Assembly (NCBI GenBank): GCA_026225945.1
Contig: JAMJFZ010002575.1
Coordinates: forward strand, 1,488,001 to 1,552,000
Reading direction: 5' to 3'
Source: Cricetomys ansorgei
Lineage: Eukaryota; Chordata; Mammalia; Rodentia; Nesomyidae
Length of the DNA: 64,000 nucleotides
The notes beneath the pieces were generated by a model, which was given only the letters and a program-made list of their open reading frames with translations, was not told the origin of the DNA and made no database searches. The position numbers were made by a program, and so were the translations under genes. Shown piece by piece: positions 46,560-58,104 of the stretch (its first letter is position 1; the number at the start of each line of letters is the position of its first letter).

Positions 46560-48035
46560 AGAGAGTTTTCCTCCTAGTCACTATCGGCTATGAAAGAAAA
46601 ACCCAGAATGAGTTACCATTTTGGAATTGTTGGCCAGTTGTGTCTCATAGAACCCCAAATATTACAGTCTATTTCTGCTTCTCTTACTTACCCCCAAACT
46701 TAATGATGAGATTCTATAGCTGAAGACACTATATATTCAGTCATAACGTAGAGAAATAAAATTTGCAGGTACCGCATTCAAATAGTCAACATTAAAAATG
46801 TTTTCTGTGTCTACATATGTGTTTTATCTACAGTCTTATTTTGGTCACTGGTAGTTTGATACATGAATAAAATGAGTGTAGATCACATCCACCTACATAG
46901 AATTCCCAAGTCCACACCATTAACTCAAATATGAAGACCTGGAGAGCAGCTATGTCATTCCTACTTGCACTATGTAAACTCCTCATAAGCACTCACTTCC
47001 CTCAGCATGATTCAAAGGCTGGCAAGAAAATCATGCTTCCCTATTTTCTCAACCCTTCTCTAGAGGTAAATAGAGAACAATATGCATCATTATTTGAACC
47101 ATGGTCATCTCTTATGTAAGTTGTTGAGAGATGAATCTGTCATTGGCTAGGTTTTATAGTCTGAAAAGTCTACACATGATGTCATAGGAGAAATGTAATA
47201 CTCAATGTTACCAACATATGACCTGTGAGAGCTACAGTAATGGCTGAGCTTGCAGGGCATACCAACAGATCCAATATTGGCATTGGTGTTATAAGAATAA
47301 TGACCACTTTCTGATTGGAGCTGGCATGCTCCACAGACAATATTCAATCTTAACATGTATTTTGGTGCCAACTACCTGAGGCTAGGTAGTCATTTTGCTA
47401 TGGATGTAGTAGTATACTGGCTCCTAATGACTTCCCATTATACTCATAGATTAGTTAGCACAGGTATCCAGAGCTGGACAACAAGAAGAGACTAAGAATG
47501 GGAGTGCTCAGTACTAAATTGGTACTTTACATCATACCCCTCTTCTAAGTCTCAGGGAACATAAAGGAATCAGGGGTAGAAGCAATGTAAGGGTTTAGAG
47601 TTAGAGATGACTACACTCAAACAATGTTTTCTGGACTCACCAGGTTAGCTGCTCAAATGAACTCACAGTGGGTATAACAAGCATGCATAAGACCCATGTA
47701 AAATAAAGCTTGACTAAGCCCAAGGATTGGAAGGAAGAGATGTTCATGAGTGACACCTCCAACTGAGGAACTACTGAAAGTTACAAACAGACATTATTTC
47801 AAGGGTGCAGTCCTTGAATGGCTACTTATACTCTAGTAGATTGCCCTACATTCATATATACTGGCTGTACTGAGTAGACTCAGTGGCATAAAAATGTAAA
47901 AGAACAGATGAAGTTGGCAGGGAATTGTGCTAGGAGAAATCAGAGGCTGGAAGAAATGCAGGGAAAGGAATCATGCGTTAACTTGATCAAAAAGCATTGC
48001 ATACCTACATGTATAAAAGCTTCACAGAACAATAA
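46560..48035 (+). repeat. L1 3' UTR upstream of OR4
   Basis: Paralog of 17640-19170 and 32090-33570, ending in atcaaaaagcattgcatacc and an A-rich tail. Confidence 0.7.
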
Positions 48036-48491
48036 CAAAACAAAACTGTTTAGCTCCAATAAGCCAATGTCATTACTGCTGAACTAGTTTGTAAGTACCA
48101 TAGCAACAAACCTGACCTCTGGGGAAAATAATAGGGAAACAAAAGTTTTTCTACTTTTACTCAGTCTCCTGAGATCACACACTCATAAAACCCTCTTGGG
48201 TCTTTACCACACGGTTCTTGTGACATAAGAAGATGCTATTTACCAACCTCTAGCTCAAGAGGACATTCTGGGCAAAGCCACTTTCAGAAATGATGATGTA
48301 CAACTCATGGCTTCCCAGTCATAAATTAATTTCCCTCACCAACAGAAATCTAAAGCTAATAACAACAGATAAGAACATTTTTGTTCCTGGGCTGTATACC
48401 TTACAGCTCATCAGTGCTATTTGCACTGTCCCTCTGTGAGAGTAGAGGAGAAGAGTCAGTAAGATCACTAGTGAGGTTCCTATACACAAAG
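48036..48491 (+). promoter_or_regulatory. Putative OR4 promoter region and non-coding exon ending at 48491
   Basis: Conserved with the OR2 and OR3 upstream blocks and ending in the same cacaaag/gtaagt donor, although neighbouring bases differ. Confidence 0.5.
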
Positions 48492-48879
48492 GTAAGTGTA
48501 GATCTGGATGCATGCTTATCCTTTACCCAAACGATCTCTAAGGAAGCCAGTGAGTCTTTGATGTGTCTTGTCTCTTCTCTTTTGAGGTTCCCACTGATCC
48601 TAGAGTATGAGGTGAATTGTCAAGGTAAAAGGAGAACAGTGATGCTATAGAGCCAAGAAGTGTCATTGATGTCCTGACTATTACTCCCAAAGAAATGGCA
48701 TTCCATATACCTAGGTTTACTTTTGGACATTAAGTACAACAAAATGTGGAAAATAGAGGCACAGAGAAGTGTGGGATTGAATTAATCCTTTCATTCTGGT
48801 GTTTAACCTCAGTTTAATGGAGTAGATTGCAGAGGGCTGGAATTTCATTTTAATGTTATGATGTTTACTCTTCTCACAG
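48492..48879 (+). other. Putative 5' UTR intron of OR4
   Basis: GT at 48492-48493 and AG at 48878-48879 after tactcttctcac. Length 388 nt. Confidence 0.55.
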
Positions 48880-48881
48880 AC

Positions 48882-49826
48882 ATGACCTCAGGAAGAATGG
48901 CTTTAGGCAATGATTCTTCAGTGAAGGAGTTTATCCTGCTGGGCTTGACACAGCAACCAGAGCTCCAGCTGCCTCTCTTCTTCCTCTTCTTGGCAATCTA
49001 TGTGGTCTCCATGGTGGGGAACTTGGGCTTGGTTGTTGTGATTTCTTTGAATCCTCACCTGCACACCCCCATGTACTACTTTCTCTTCAACCTGTCATTT
49101 ACTGATTTCTGCTACTCCTCTGTCATAACCCCCAAAATGCTGGTGAGTTTCCTGAAGCAGAACATCATCTCTCATGCAGAGTGCATGACTCAGCTCTTTT
49201 TCTTCTGCTTCCTTGTTATTGATGAAGCCTACATTTTGACAGCAATGGCCTATGATAGATATGCTGCCATCTGTAAGCCCCTGCTTTATAAAGTCAGTAT
49301 GTCCCATCAGGTCTGCCTCTTGATGACATTTGGTGTCTACATGATGGGGCTTGTTGGTGCAGTGGCCCACCTAGTTTTCATGCTGCGACTCATTTTTTGT
49401 GATGGCAACATCATCAATCACTACATGTGTGACATACCTCCTCTCCTGAAGCTCTCCTGCTCAAGCACCACCATCAATGAGCTTGTGTCTTTTGTTGTTG
49501 TGGGTGTCACTGTAACAGTGCCCACCTTAACTATCTTTATATCATACACCTTGATCCTGTCCAACATCCTCGGCATCCATTCTGCAGAGGGCAGATCAAA
49601 AGCCTTCAGTACCTGTGGCTCCCATGTAATAGCTGTTTCTCTTTTCTTTGGAGCTGCAGCCTTCATGTACCTTAAGCCTTCTAGTGCATCTGTGGATGAA
49701 GATAAAATATCTAGCATTTTTTATACCATCGTGGGCCCAATGCTGAACCCTTTCATCTACAGTATAAGGAATAAGGATGTCCACATTGCTCTGAGAAAGA
49801 CTTTGAAGAAAAGAACGTTTACCTAA
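48882..49826 (+). CDS. Olfactory receptor OR4, OR8-like, intact 314 aa
   Basis: Odorant GPCR of the same subfamily, 314 codons, collinear with OR2 and OR3. Motifs: N10-D-S sequon, LHTPMYYF, Cys101, [10 protein letters not shown], loop-2 cysteines, SY, KAFSTC and PMLNPFIY. Residue 116 in TM3 is Ala where OR2 and OR3 have Cys, and TM5 differs (SFVVVGVTVTVPTL). TM4 shares GLVGAVAH with OR1. The frame stays open to 48858, but that ATG precedes the acceptor at 48878-48879, so 48882 is chosen, with 48897 (309 aa, strong context) as alternative. The 3' flank lacks the AATAAA seen after OR2 and OR3. It is the most diverged of the three complete genes by eye. Confidence 0.95.
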   Translation: MTSGRMALGNDSSVKEFILLGLTQQPELQLPLFFLFLAIYVVSMVGNLGLVVVISLNPHLHTPMYYFLFNLSFTDFCYSSVITPKMLVSFLKQNIISHAECMTQLFFFCFLVIDEAYILTAMAYDRYAAICKPLLYKVSMSHQVCLLMTFGVYMMGLVGAVAHLVFMLRLIFCDGNIINHYMCDIPPLLKLSCSSTTINELVSFVVVGVTVTVPTLTIFISYTLILSNILGIHSAEGRSKAFSTCGSHVIAVSLFFGAAAFMYLKPSSASVDEDKISSIFYTIVGPMLNPFIYSIRNKDVHIALRKTLKKRTFT

Positions 49827-50353
49827 ATAAAATCTATAATTGCTATGGAAGTAACATTTTAGTTCATGTGGTGAAATTTACAATTAGGATGAAGACTGGA
49901 GTAGTAGCTCATTGGTGAAGACATGAATGAAGCATTGGATTTGACCCACAGTCTTGAACATAATCAATGACAGCAATATCTAAAATAACATCAAAATCCC
50001 CCTCCAATAACCTAACAACCCATTGTTAGAATAGTATAGAATCAAACTTATTTAATATTATGCAAAATTATGTAAAGAGAAAATTATTGAAGTCAAGGCT
50101 TGGAAGTATTTTTAATCCACAATTCGTTCATGGTATAAAGAATAGTTTATTCTGTAATTTCCAAAATCATATGTATCTTTCTCAATATTGAAAACCATGG
50201 AAACACATTTGTGAAATTATCTATCAGTGTATTACACTCTAGTTTTCTAAATCACAGAAATTTCAGTACAAAACCCTAAGTGATATTATACTAAAAACCT
50301 TTAAGGTCCTGGGATTTTTAAAATATACCCATTTATTTTGTAATTTTGCAGTT

Positions 50354-50399
<46 letters not shown>

Positions 50400-51300
50400 G
50401 GATCATATCCAGGCTCTTTTGCATTCTATGCACATGTATTTATACTGAGCTACATCTTCGTACCACTGTGAGATTTTTGAGCAGAGTACATCTAGAAGTT
50501 TTATGTTATTGTGCCACTAAGATATTGATTTTAGTCTTAGAAAAAGTGACTCTCTAATTCAGTTAACACACCTCTGGAAAGATGTGTAGATCTCATTTGA
50601 AATTTTTTTGTTGTTGTTTTGTTTTTTTTCTTCAAAGTCTCAGGTAGGAAGGGAACATGCCCTATTCACTGTGATCTTTTCTCTATAGTCTCAAAGCAGT
50701 TTGGTAAAGTGGAGTTGAGTCTGTTTTAATTCTAATTTTCACAGACTGAAAATGAAAGAACCATTTAAGTCATTCAGTATAAAGAGAACCTGTATACGGT
50801 TTTCTCCTCATGGACTAGAGTACAGCCATAAACAAATTCTTACTTGTTATCAGTAGAGGATTTTTTATTTCACCAAATAAAGCCTCTAATCTTAACGTAT
50901 TAGCAATCAGTTATTTCCCTTCAATAATTTTACTTTCATTTTTTCTCAGGGTTCTACACACAATGAAGTAGCAAATGTAGACTGAACATGTATCCTGCTT
51001 TAGACATCGAGGTATATATGCTTTGTTAAACATTAAAAAAATAGTTTTGAAGTAGGCTGAAGATGCTTGTGATCTCAGAATGCTACAGATTAGTATGGTG
51101 GAGAGAAGGCCATTTTTGTGACTGTGATTTAGTATCAGATGAATGACACACAAAGTCTTGATTTAGTGTAATTGTACTGAGAACAACTGTCTTAATATCT
51201 TGAGTTGGCTGGTAGGAAGGATGGCAAATGACCTGACTGAAGGCAGTGTTGCCTGAAGAACATCTAAGCAGAGGGCCGACATGAGCAGTTTCAGAAGCAG
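49827..51300. other. OR4 3' flank and type A unit arm
   Basis: ID/B4-like remnants at about 49885-49975 (+) and 50330-50480 (-). Aligns with OR1's 3' flank (567-1587 and 6811-7320), including the undisturbed ERV1 target near 50842. (GT)n lies at 50352-50397. No gene recognised. Confidence 0.6.
50352..50397 (+). repeat. (GT)n microsatellite
   Basis: GT dinucleotides with one TATA interruption, lying inside the - strand ID/B4-like SINE remnant. Other units lack it. Confidence 0.95.
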
Positions 51301-52383
51301 GAGCAATCTTTCTTATGATTTGGTTACGGTTATGATTATGGTTATAGTTATGGGAAGTAGATGAATGCTATGGAAAGACGCCAAGTACAAAAATGTGCAT
51401 ACACATGTGATAAATAACCAGGAAATGAGATTCAGTTGGGTCTTTGTAAAGGAAATGAATAGAATGGCAATAAGCACAATAAAAATCAGGTGATTTCAAT
51501 TATATGAAGATCTCTGTTTTCTCTCTTCCCCATAAACTCAGTCGATGTTCATTATAAACAGTTTGTAGTAAAATTTATGAAACAACAAATTTAAATATCA
51601 AAAATTTCCCTGTCCTGCAGGAGGGATGTTGATTCTTTGCCGACGATACACACTTAAGAAGCTGGTCAGCAGTTGCTGGAGGTCAGCTGTGACCACAACA
51701 CAAATTAGGAGGGAGATCCTTGATCTTGTCTCTTTATCCCTTCCCCCTCAGTAAACTGTGTGGAAAGACCAGTGAAACTGATCCTGTTTTGTGTCTGAAT
51801 TCTGCAAGATTTGACTCTTTGTCCTCTCAATCTTACATTCTGTGCAGTCAGTATTAAAACTGCTGTGGTACACATTAAACAAATAATACACATTTTAAAG
51901 TACTACATACTGTGTTTTAAATATCATGTTCCAGAAATATTAAACTTGTAATTTTTTTCATGTAACTTCCCTGAAGTCAGTATGTACTTGATATTCAATA
52001 GCCTTCCACTACTTATTTTTGATTTTCTTTGCATTAAGACTGGATCGTATTGTGTAGCATAGAGTGACCATAAAATTATCATCCTATTGACTTTGTCCTC
52101 TGAGTACTGAGATTGTAGGCATGCATCACTACTCCTGGCTTAGCAACTTCTCAGTGTTCTTGATGGTCTGCTGGTGGTTCCTACATAGCTGTCATGGCTA
52201 TTGTCTAGGCTAGCAGCTCATCATACCTTTTGGTATTTCTGTCGCACAATTGAATTGGGAGAATTTGTGCTACTTTATGCATGTAGTTAATTCAGGACCA
52301 TTTAAGATTCATATATATCTATGAAAAATATATTTAATTTTACAATGGGAGATAAATTCAAAGTGAAATATAGATTGGAGACA
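51301..52383. other. Non-coding region of the OR4 unit, with an old B1-like remnant
   Basis: A short GGTTAT-like degenerate repeat lies at 51321-51352. At about 52020-52140 the + strand reads gtactgagattgtaggcatg and ctcctggctt, a probable old reverse-strand B1 or B1-related SINE. The rest is unassigned. Confidence 0.4.
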
Positions 52384-52755
52384 TGTGGGGTGCCGATCCC
52401 CCAGCCTTGTCCTCATCAATGCCATGATGTTGCACTGCTCATGCAGTCAGTAATTTCCCACTGCCGCCCACAAGAGTTGTTTTTCTCTATCTTGCTATTT
52501 GCTTAACTTTTGGTAGTTACAAAATACAGAGTTAGACGTCCTCCAGGTGTAAGACATCCTGTTTTTGCAGTTTGCCCTTAGCTGGTTCCTCCCTCTCTTC
52601 ACCCCTTCCTTAGCCTCTATATGCGGTGTGAAAACTTTTAATAAACAAACTTGATCAGAGAATCCTGTCTTGTCCCATTCTCTTGCTCCTCTTGTTCCCT
52701 GTCCCCTCACTCTCTCCTCCAGGGTCCCTAGTTGACTGACCCGCAGGCCGGGTCA
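52384..52755 (+). mobile_element. Solo LTR of a class II (ERVK/IAP-like) element
   Basis: 372 bp from TGTGGGGTGCCGATCCCC to gccgggtca, with AATAAA near 52640 (ttttaataaacaaacttgat). Flanking 6-mers GAGACA (52378-52383) and GAGATA (52756-52761) form a target duplication with one change. A 6-bp duplication, the TGTGGGG start and the end sequence point to an IAP-related rodent family. No internal region is present. Confidence 0.85.
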
Positions 52756-53858
52756 GAGATATACTTTTGTCACATATAGCACATATGTATCAGCATATAG
52801 GCACATTTAGAAATAATTAAAAATTATATGTATGTATGTATGTATGTATATATATGCTGGAAAGGAATGTAGTAACTTTTCATGCCAGGGAACCACTTAC
52901 CTTCAGTTTAAAAGTATTTTGTAGGTGAAATAGTGATATTCTTATTTATTTATTCATTCATTGCAAAGTAATAATGTCTGTCATGTCTAGATAACCACAA
53001 GTCATAGAAGGTAGGTCATTATTTCTGAGACGTGTGCACAAAAAGGCACATATATATGTATATGTCTTATTTCTGAACACAGAATAAATCATTGAGTCCA
53101 CTGTAAAATAAGAGTGTTTTTATACGTATAACAGGATACTGTTACTAAGAAACTAGAAAGTATAAACAGTAGGTGATTTCATGTCAGTGTAGTCTGACAG
53201 CCCTTTTTTTCTCTCTTAGTAATATGAAGCATAACATTAAGTTTTTACAGATCTTGATATTGCTATCCTGTGAAATTTCACATATTCTTCACTTTCTGAA
53301 TATGTGGTTATTATGCATGTGTATTCTGCAGAAACCTTTGTTGGTGGCCCACTGCTCAGGACTGTGAACTGTAACAGTACAAGATTTTAATGATGTGATC
53401 AATTTGAAAGTAATTGAAGGTAATTTGCCATGTTAAGGTAGGCTCCATATCAATGTGACTTCTGTCCTTGTAATACAAGAAAATGAGCACACATAAGCAT
53501 TCAGAATGGACACACACATAGGAAGGACCTGGTGACAACACAGCACAAACATAGCCACCTGTAAGTCAAGCATAGACTCCTCAGAAGAAACAGATCCCAC
53601 ACTTGATGATGGACTTCTAATCCCTAGAGCTGCAAGAAAACGAACTACTATTGTTTAAGCCAGCCAGTCTGTCACACAGGTTTCAAAGGAGATTTTAATG
53701 GCAGACCTAAGCAACTGATACAGTGGTAAAAATACAATTTTCAATCTTTGTGCACCAGGTATTAAATATAAGCTTTTACACGTGTGAGATAGCTGCTCTA
53801 CCATTGCTCTGTATATGCCACATGTCTTTTTCCTCTTTTTTTGTATTTTATTTTTTTA
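52756..53858. other. Non-coding region
   Basis: A short (ATGT)n run lies at about 52829-52856. No gene recognised. Confidence 0.45.
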
Positions 53859-54960
53859 ATTTCATTTTAGTTTGTCTTCTCTCATACAACTTAGAGAATA
53901 CATTCCACCCTCCTTCTCCATTCCCTCCACCCCAATCTCCACTCATCTCTCCCATATCTACCCCCCACTAATGTCCCTCTTCTCCCCAGAAAAGAACCAT
54001 CCCCCCAGGGTTACAGAACAACGAGTGCATGGTATAGCAGGATGGAACCAGGTCAGACACCAATAACTACATCAAAGGTTAGCAAGACAGCCAGGCAGGA
54101 GAAAAAGGGTCTCAAGGGCCAGTAAAATTGTCAGAGAAACCTCTCCAGCCTGTAGGAGTTTTTCAAGGACACCAATCTAGACAGCCACGAAATGTATTTA
54201 GGAGATGCTTTAGGTTCTGTGGCTATGGCTTCAGTCTCTCTGGGCCCCTAGGAGTGCTAGTTAGTTGACAACATGAGGTTTGTTTTCCTGCTTTCCTCAG
54301 CCCCTCTAGTTTCTGCCATCCCTCCTCTCCCTCTTCCATGGGGTTCCACACTCCCTGAAGGATGCTTGGCTCTGGGCCTCTCCAGATGCTCCTCTCAGCT
54401 GCTGAGAGGAGTTTCTCTGGTGTGGACTAGGTTAAGTACTGATCTATAAGCAGAGTGTGACATCATTAAAAATTGTCTCTGGGTATCCAGTCTCTAGTTT
54501 CTGTCCTGTCCTGCAGTTTTAGGCAGGTGTTCCCTCCTTTGGCATGGAGTTCTGACTTTCCATGGTCAATAAGGACCTTGTAGGACAGAGAGGCCATTAG
54601 TCAGGGTTATTTGGCTGGTGTGGTGTTACAGTTTCACCACTGGAAACCATGCCAGGCCACAGGAGGTGCCTGTTCAGGCTCCTTATCCACGATCATTAGG
54701 GATTATTGCTAGAGTCTCCCTCAAAGATTTCCTGTGAGTTACCACTCCACTAGTTCTCTCGATCACCCTTTAATTCTCTCCCATTTCTTATTGTCTCTCC
54801 GTATATTTTTACCCTCTGTTCCTCTCCTCCTCCTGGCCCCCTCAACTCCCATTCCCATCCTCCCCAACCCCACCTACACCCTCTGTTAAGTTTCCATCCT
54901 ACCAGGGAGATCCCTGTTTTCTAACTGGGACCCATCTTCTTGCATGGTTTTTCTATTTCT
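53859..54960 (-). repeat. L1 (Lx-type) 3' UTR, long fragment
   Basis: The + strand shows pyrimidine-rich 3' end sequence, then agcaggatggaaccaggtca and tcagtctctctgggccccta, the antisense of the same 3' UTR family as 16450-16960 but more diverged. A further stretch to about 54960 continues in the same direction. Confidence 0.65.
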
Positions 54961-55029
54961 GTGGTTACTAGTACCTTCCTCCTTTGATTAGCAGTTAGTT
55001 TCCACTTAAAAGAGAGTAATACATTGTTT

Positions 55030-55165
55030 TTGTTTCTGTGACTGTGTAACAAGGTCTCATTGAATTCTCCATGCTGAGCTTGAGCCCTTTGTGTAATCTT
55101 CGTAGGTTTGAACTCAAGTCTCCAGAGTTCCTAGGATTATAGGCATGTATTACAAGACCCAGCTA
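55030..55165 (-). repeat. Old B1-related SINE
   Basis: Reads gtaacaaggtctcattg ... agttcctaggattataggca, a diverged reverse B1. Confidence 0.5.
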
Positions 55166-55204
55166 TTTTACATTCTTAAAAGCCTATAATGAGAAAAACA
55201 AAGC

Positions 55205-55400
55205 TATAAAACAAACCAAAACGGAAATCAAAGAACCCTGTGAGTTGTGGTTATATATACTATAATTTCAACACATCGGAGGCAGGAGCAGTTCAAAGCT
55301 ATGCTACTGATTTCTGGCCAGCATGTGCTATATAAGTAGATTGTGTCTTTCAAAATCAACCAACCAACCAACCAACCAACCAACCAACCAACCAACTAGC
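55205..55400 (+). repeat. SINE remnant ending in a (CAAC)n tail
   Basis: tcggaggcaggagcagttca is B1-like. It is followed by a (CAAC)n microsatellite at 55357-55398. Confidence 0.55.
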
Positions 55401-55534
55401 CAACCAACTAAACAAACATCTAAACAGGAAAACAAAACAAAAACAGAAACAAAAAAGAAAGAGTAAAAGTGCAACCAAAACTCTCAAGCTGTGGGAAGAT
55501 TTCATTTTATGTAAAGAAATATGAAGAGCAGGAG

Positions 55535-55720
55535 GAGAGATTGTGGGGATCAGAGGGAGGACACCCAGAGATCAAGACTGACAGAATCAACTGACCGGGA
55601 CTCTCAGGGGCTCACAGAGAATGAAGTGGCTGACACTGAATCTGAAGACAAGGATCCTGCAGAGTCCCTTACATACACCTTAATGTTATCTGGCCTGGTG
55701 TTCTTATAGAACTTATAGAA
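55535..55720 (+). repeat. L1 3' UTR fragment
   Basis: Contains gatcagagggaggacacc, gaatcaactgaccgggactc and ggggctcacagagaatgaag, typical of the rodent L1 3' UTR, in the opposite orientation to 53859-54960. The 62-codon frame at 55521-55709 is a by-product. Confidence 0.7.
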
Positions 55721-55875
55721 CTTTTTGGATTTTTCTTATCTTCAACAAATGAGAAGATCTACAGCGTATGGCAACTGACTCTGACATCCTCAGTAAGCTT
55801 AGTAGGTGCATCATCAAAGAGAGCATATGCAACTCTATGTTTTAATGCCTAACCAGTAATAACAGCATTACACAG

Positions 55876-55876
<1 letters not shown>

Positions 55877-55927
<51 letters not shown>
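55877..55927 (+). repeat. (CA)n microsatellite
   Basis: About 25 CA units. Confidence 0.95.
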
Positions 55928-55928
<1 letters not shown>

Positions 55929-56819
55929 ACTGCACGTTTATCTCTGTCTTGTAATAAATAGAGGAGGGTTGTTCATCTTATAAAACTTATACCAACAACC
56001 ATACAAAAGGGTTGAAATACTTTGAAATATTTGGTATGCAGTTCTTACTATATTAACCAACAAAAATTTCCTTTGACAATTAATAATTAATGAAATATGA
56101 TAAATTTCACTACTACTAATTACAAACAATTTTAGGGATTAATTTGATTTGGATGTTGGCCTTAGACAATCTTGCTTAGCTCCTTGTCAAGAGAAGCACC
56201 TGGTGTATATGCAGTTGTTGACAGCCTGTGGCTGGTACATCTTTGTGCACATTGTAGTGCTCAGGCAAAGCAGGTTTACTCTGAGATTCTGCAGCCAATT
56301 ACTGAGCATGGTGGGCCTATGTTCTAGGGCTGGTTACTTTCTGCATAATATAGGTTGTTCATCAATCTGTTTGAGATCTATTAGAATTACTCTGTAGTTT
56401 GAGATTCCCCTATCCCCACTAAATCCTTCAATTTTACTCTTGTTTCTTGTCTGTCTGTCTTTTTTTTTTTTCTCCTTCAGGTCTGATATTTTCATCATTG
56501 ACTCCTGACCCCTCTTACTGAATCCTTTGTAGGCATTTACCATAATAAGTGTTTTAGGAGTCTTATTGTCTCTTGCTGTCACTCTCTAAGAGGATCTTTA
56601 AAGGCGGAGGGACAATACTATTTGTTTTTCAGAACTGACATAAAGCAATTATATATAGTTAAATGAATCTCTTGATATCAAAACAGGTTGGAATAGAATA
56701 GTGGATTAAGAAATAGATCCTTAATTACATATCCAAATAATTTTTCAGCAAACAAAAATAACTAGGAAAAGAAATCTTTCATATCAGGTGTAGTTGGCCA
56801 ACAGAAATTGGACTCCATT
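55928..56819. other. Start of the second type A arm
   Basis: From about 56170 it aligns with 9130-9345 and on to about 10140, with indels. No gene recognised. Confidence 0.55.
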
Positions 56820-56892
56820 TTTATGGAGGGAGGAAAGGTAAGGGAGACATGTTGTAATTATACTATAACCTCAAAAATGAACAAAAGGAAAA
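56820..56892 (+). repeat. L1 3' end, one arm of an inverted pair
   Basis: tatggagggaggaaaggtaa then catgttgtaattatactata is a rodent L1 terminus. Its inverse lies at 57715-57815. Confidence 0.6.
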
Positions 56893-57714
56893 AAGCTTAT
56901 ATTTTCTTGGATGAAAAATTTGGGGTAAGCATTTTGTGTGTCAAATTTCTATAGTAGTGCATCCTTACCGATGATTATATCATATTTTGGAGTACTGAAA
57001 GAAATATGATCAAAATAATAAAAATTTAAGTTCTTAAAATTTTCTTGTTATGTTTGTCCATCACTACCTATAATGTGTTCAGGGGAGATGTTCCTCAGTG
57101 GGCACTTCATCAGACAATAGTTCTTTAGGCCTATCATTTGTGTTCATATGAAAATATCATATTGTTTGAAAACTTCTAAGCAAGAATTCATAACAATATG
57201 CCTAGAAGATAAGAACATCAGTTAAGAAATTTATTAGGATCTTAATAAAATTATTGCATCCAATAGAGAGTTAAACATTTATGTTTGAGTATTTTTTTAA
57301 GTATTGCAATGTGTTTATAATTTTATTCCTCAAGCAAAGCCTGAGTACTAACTGGTTTCTTTCATTCTTTTGTCTACATACATTACAATGCCTTGATTTA
57401 AAAAAAAGGTTTAACTTTCTCCATTTGAATTTTCTGTGAATCACAAATTTTAATAAGTACAGAAAATGCTTCCATAAAGACAGAGAGTGAGCTGTATTGC
57501 ATTTATATTTATGAACCCTTGGTACTTAACCAAAAATGAAATGTGAGCCATTCATATGTGTGACACCTGCATATTCTGAAACTCATTCAGGCACCACAGA
57601 TTGATAAAGAATAATAAGTTAACAGGTTTCAGTTTCATGAACCTAATCCATCACAGGGAAGCCTCCAGTGTTGACCTGACAAGTCACTCCATCCAAGAAA
57701 AAAAAGAATGAATT
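56893..57714. other. Type A arm, non-coding
   Basis: Aligns with about 10960-11560, including the sequence (gacctgacaagtca) that borders element E in copy A1. No gene recognised. Confidence 0.55.
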
Positions 57715-57850
57715 TTTTCTTTTTCCCCCTTTTCCCTTTTTGAGATCATAGTATAATTACAACATGTCTTACCAACATCCCCTTAACTTTCTTCCCTCCA
57801 TAAAAATGGAGTCCAATTTGCATTTGTGAACTACACCTGACATGGAATAA
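57715..57850 (-). repeat. L1 3' end, inverted copy of 56770-56892
   Basis: gagatcatagtataattaca and ccataaaaatggagtccaat mirror the segment near 56800-56880, including non-L1 flanking bases. Confidence 0.65.
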
Positions 57851-58104
57851 AGTTTAATGTATAAAATTTGTATATGTGTTGAAAAGAGGACAAGAGGAAT
57901 AAGCAGTTCAAGGTTTCAGGTAAGAGGAATATGTTCTAAGTAGAGTCAATAATTTGAAGTTCCAAATTGCTAAAAGACTAGACTTGAGATGTCTTCCTGA
58001 AGAAATGATAAGAGTGTGAGGTGATAGACATGTTAAATAGATCAATTTAATCACTGTCAAATGTGCACCTCTGTGATGCCATCTCACTGTACCTCATAAA
58101 TGCA
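57851..58104 (+). repeat. Diverged copy of the element E 3' flank, placed upstream of copy A2
   Basis: aggtttcaggtaagaggaat and gagtgtgaggtgatagacat match 59981-60190 and 13660-13870, which normally lie after the 3' LTR. Confidence 0.7.
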
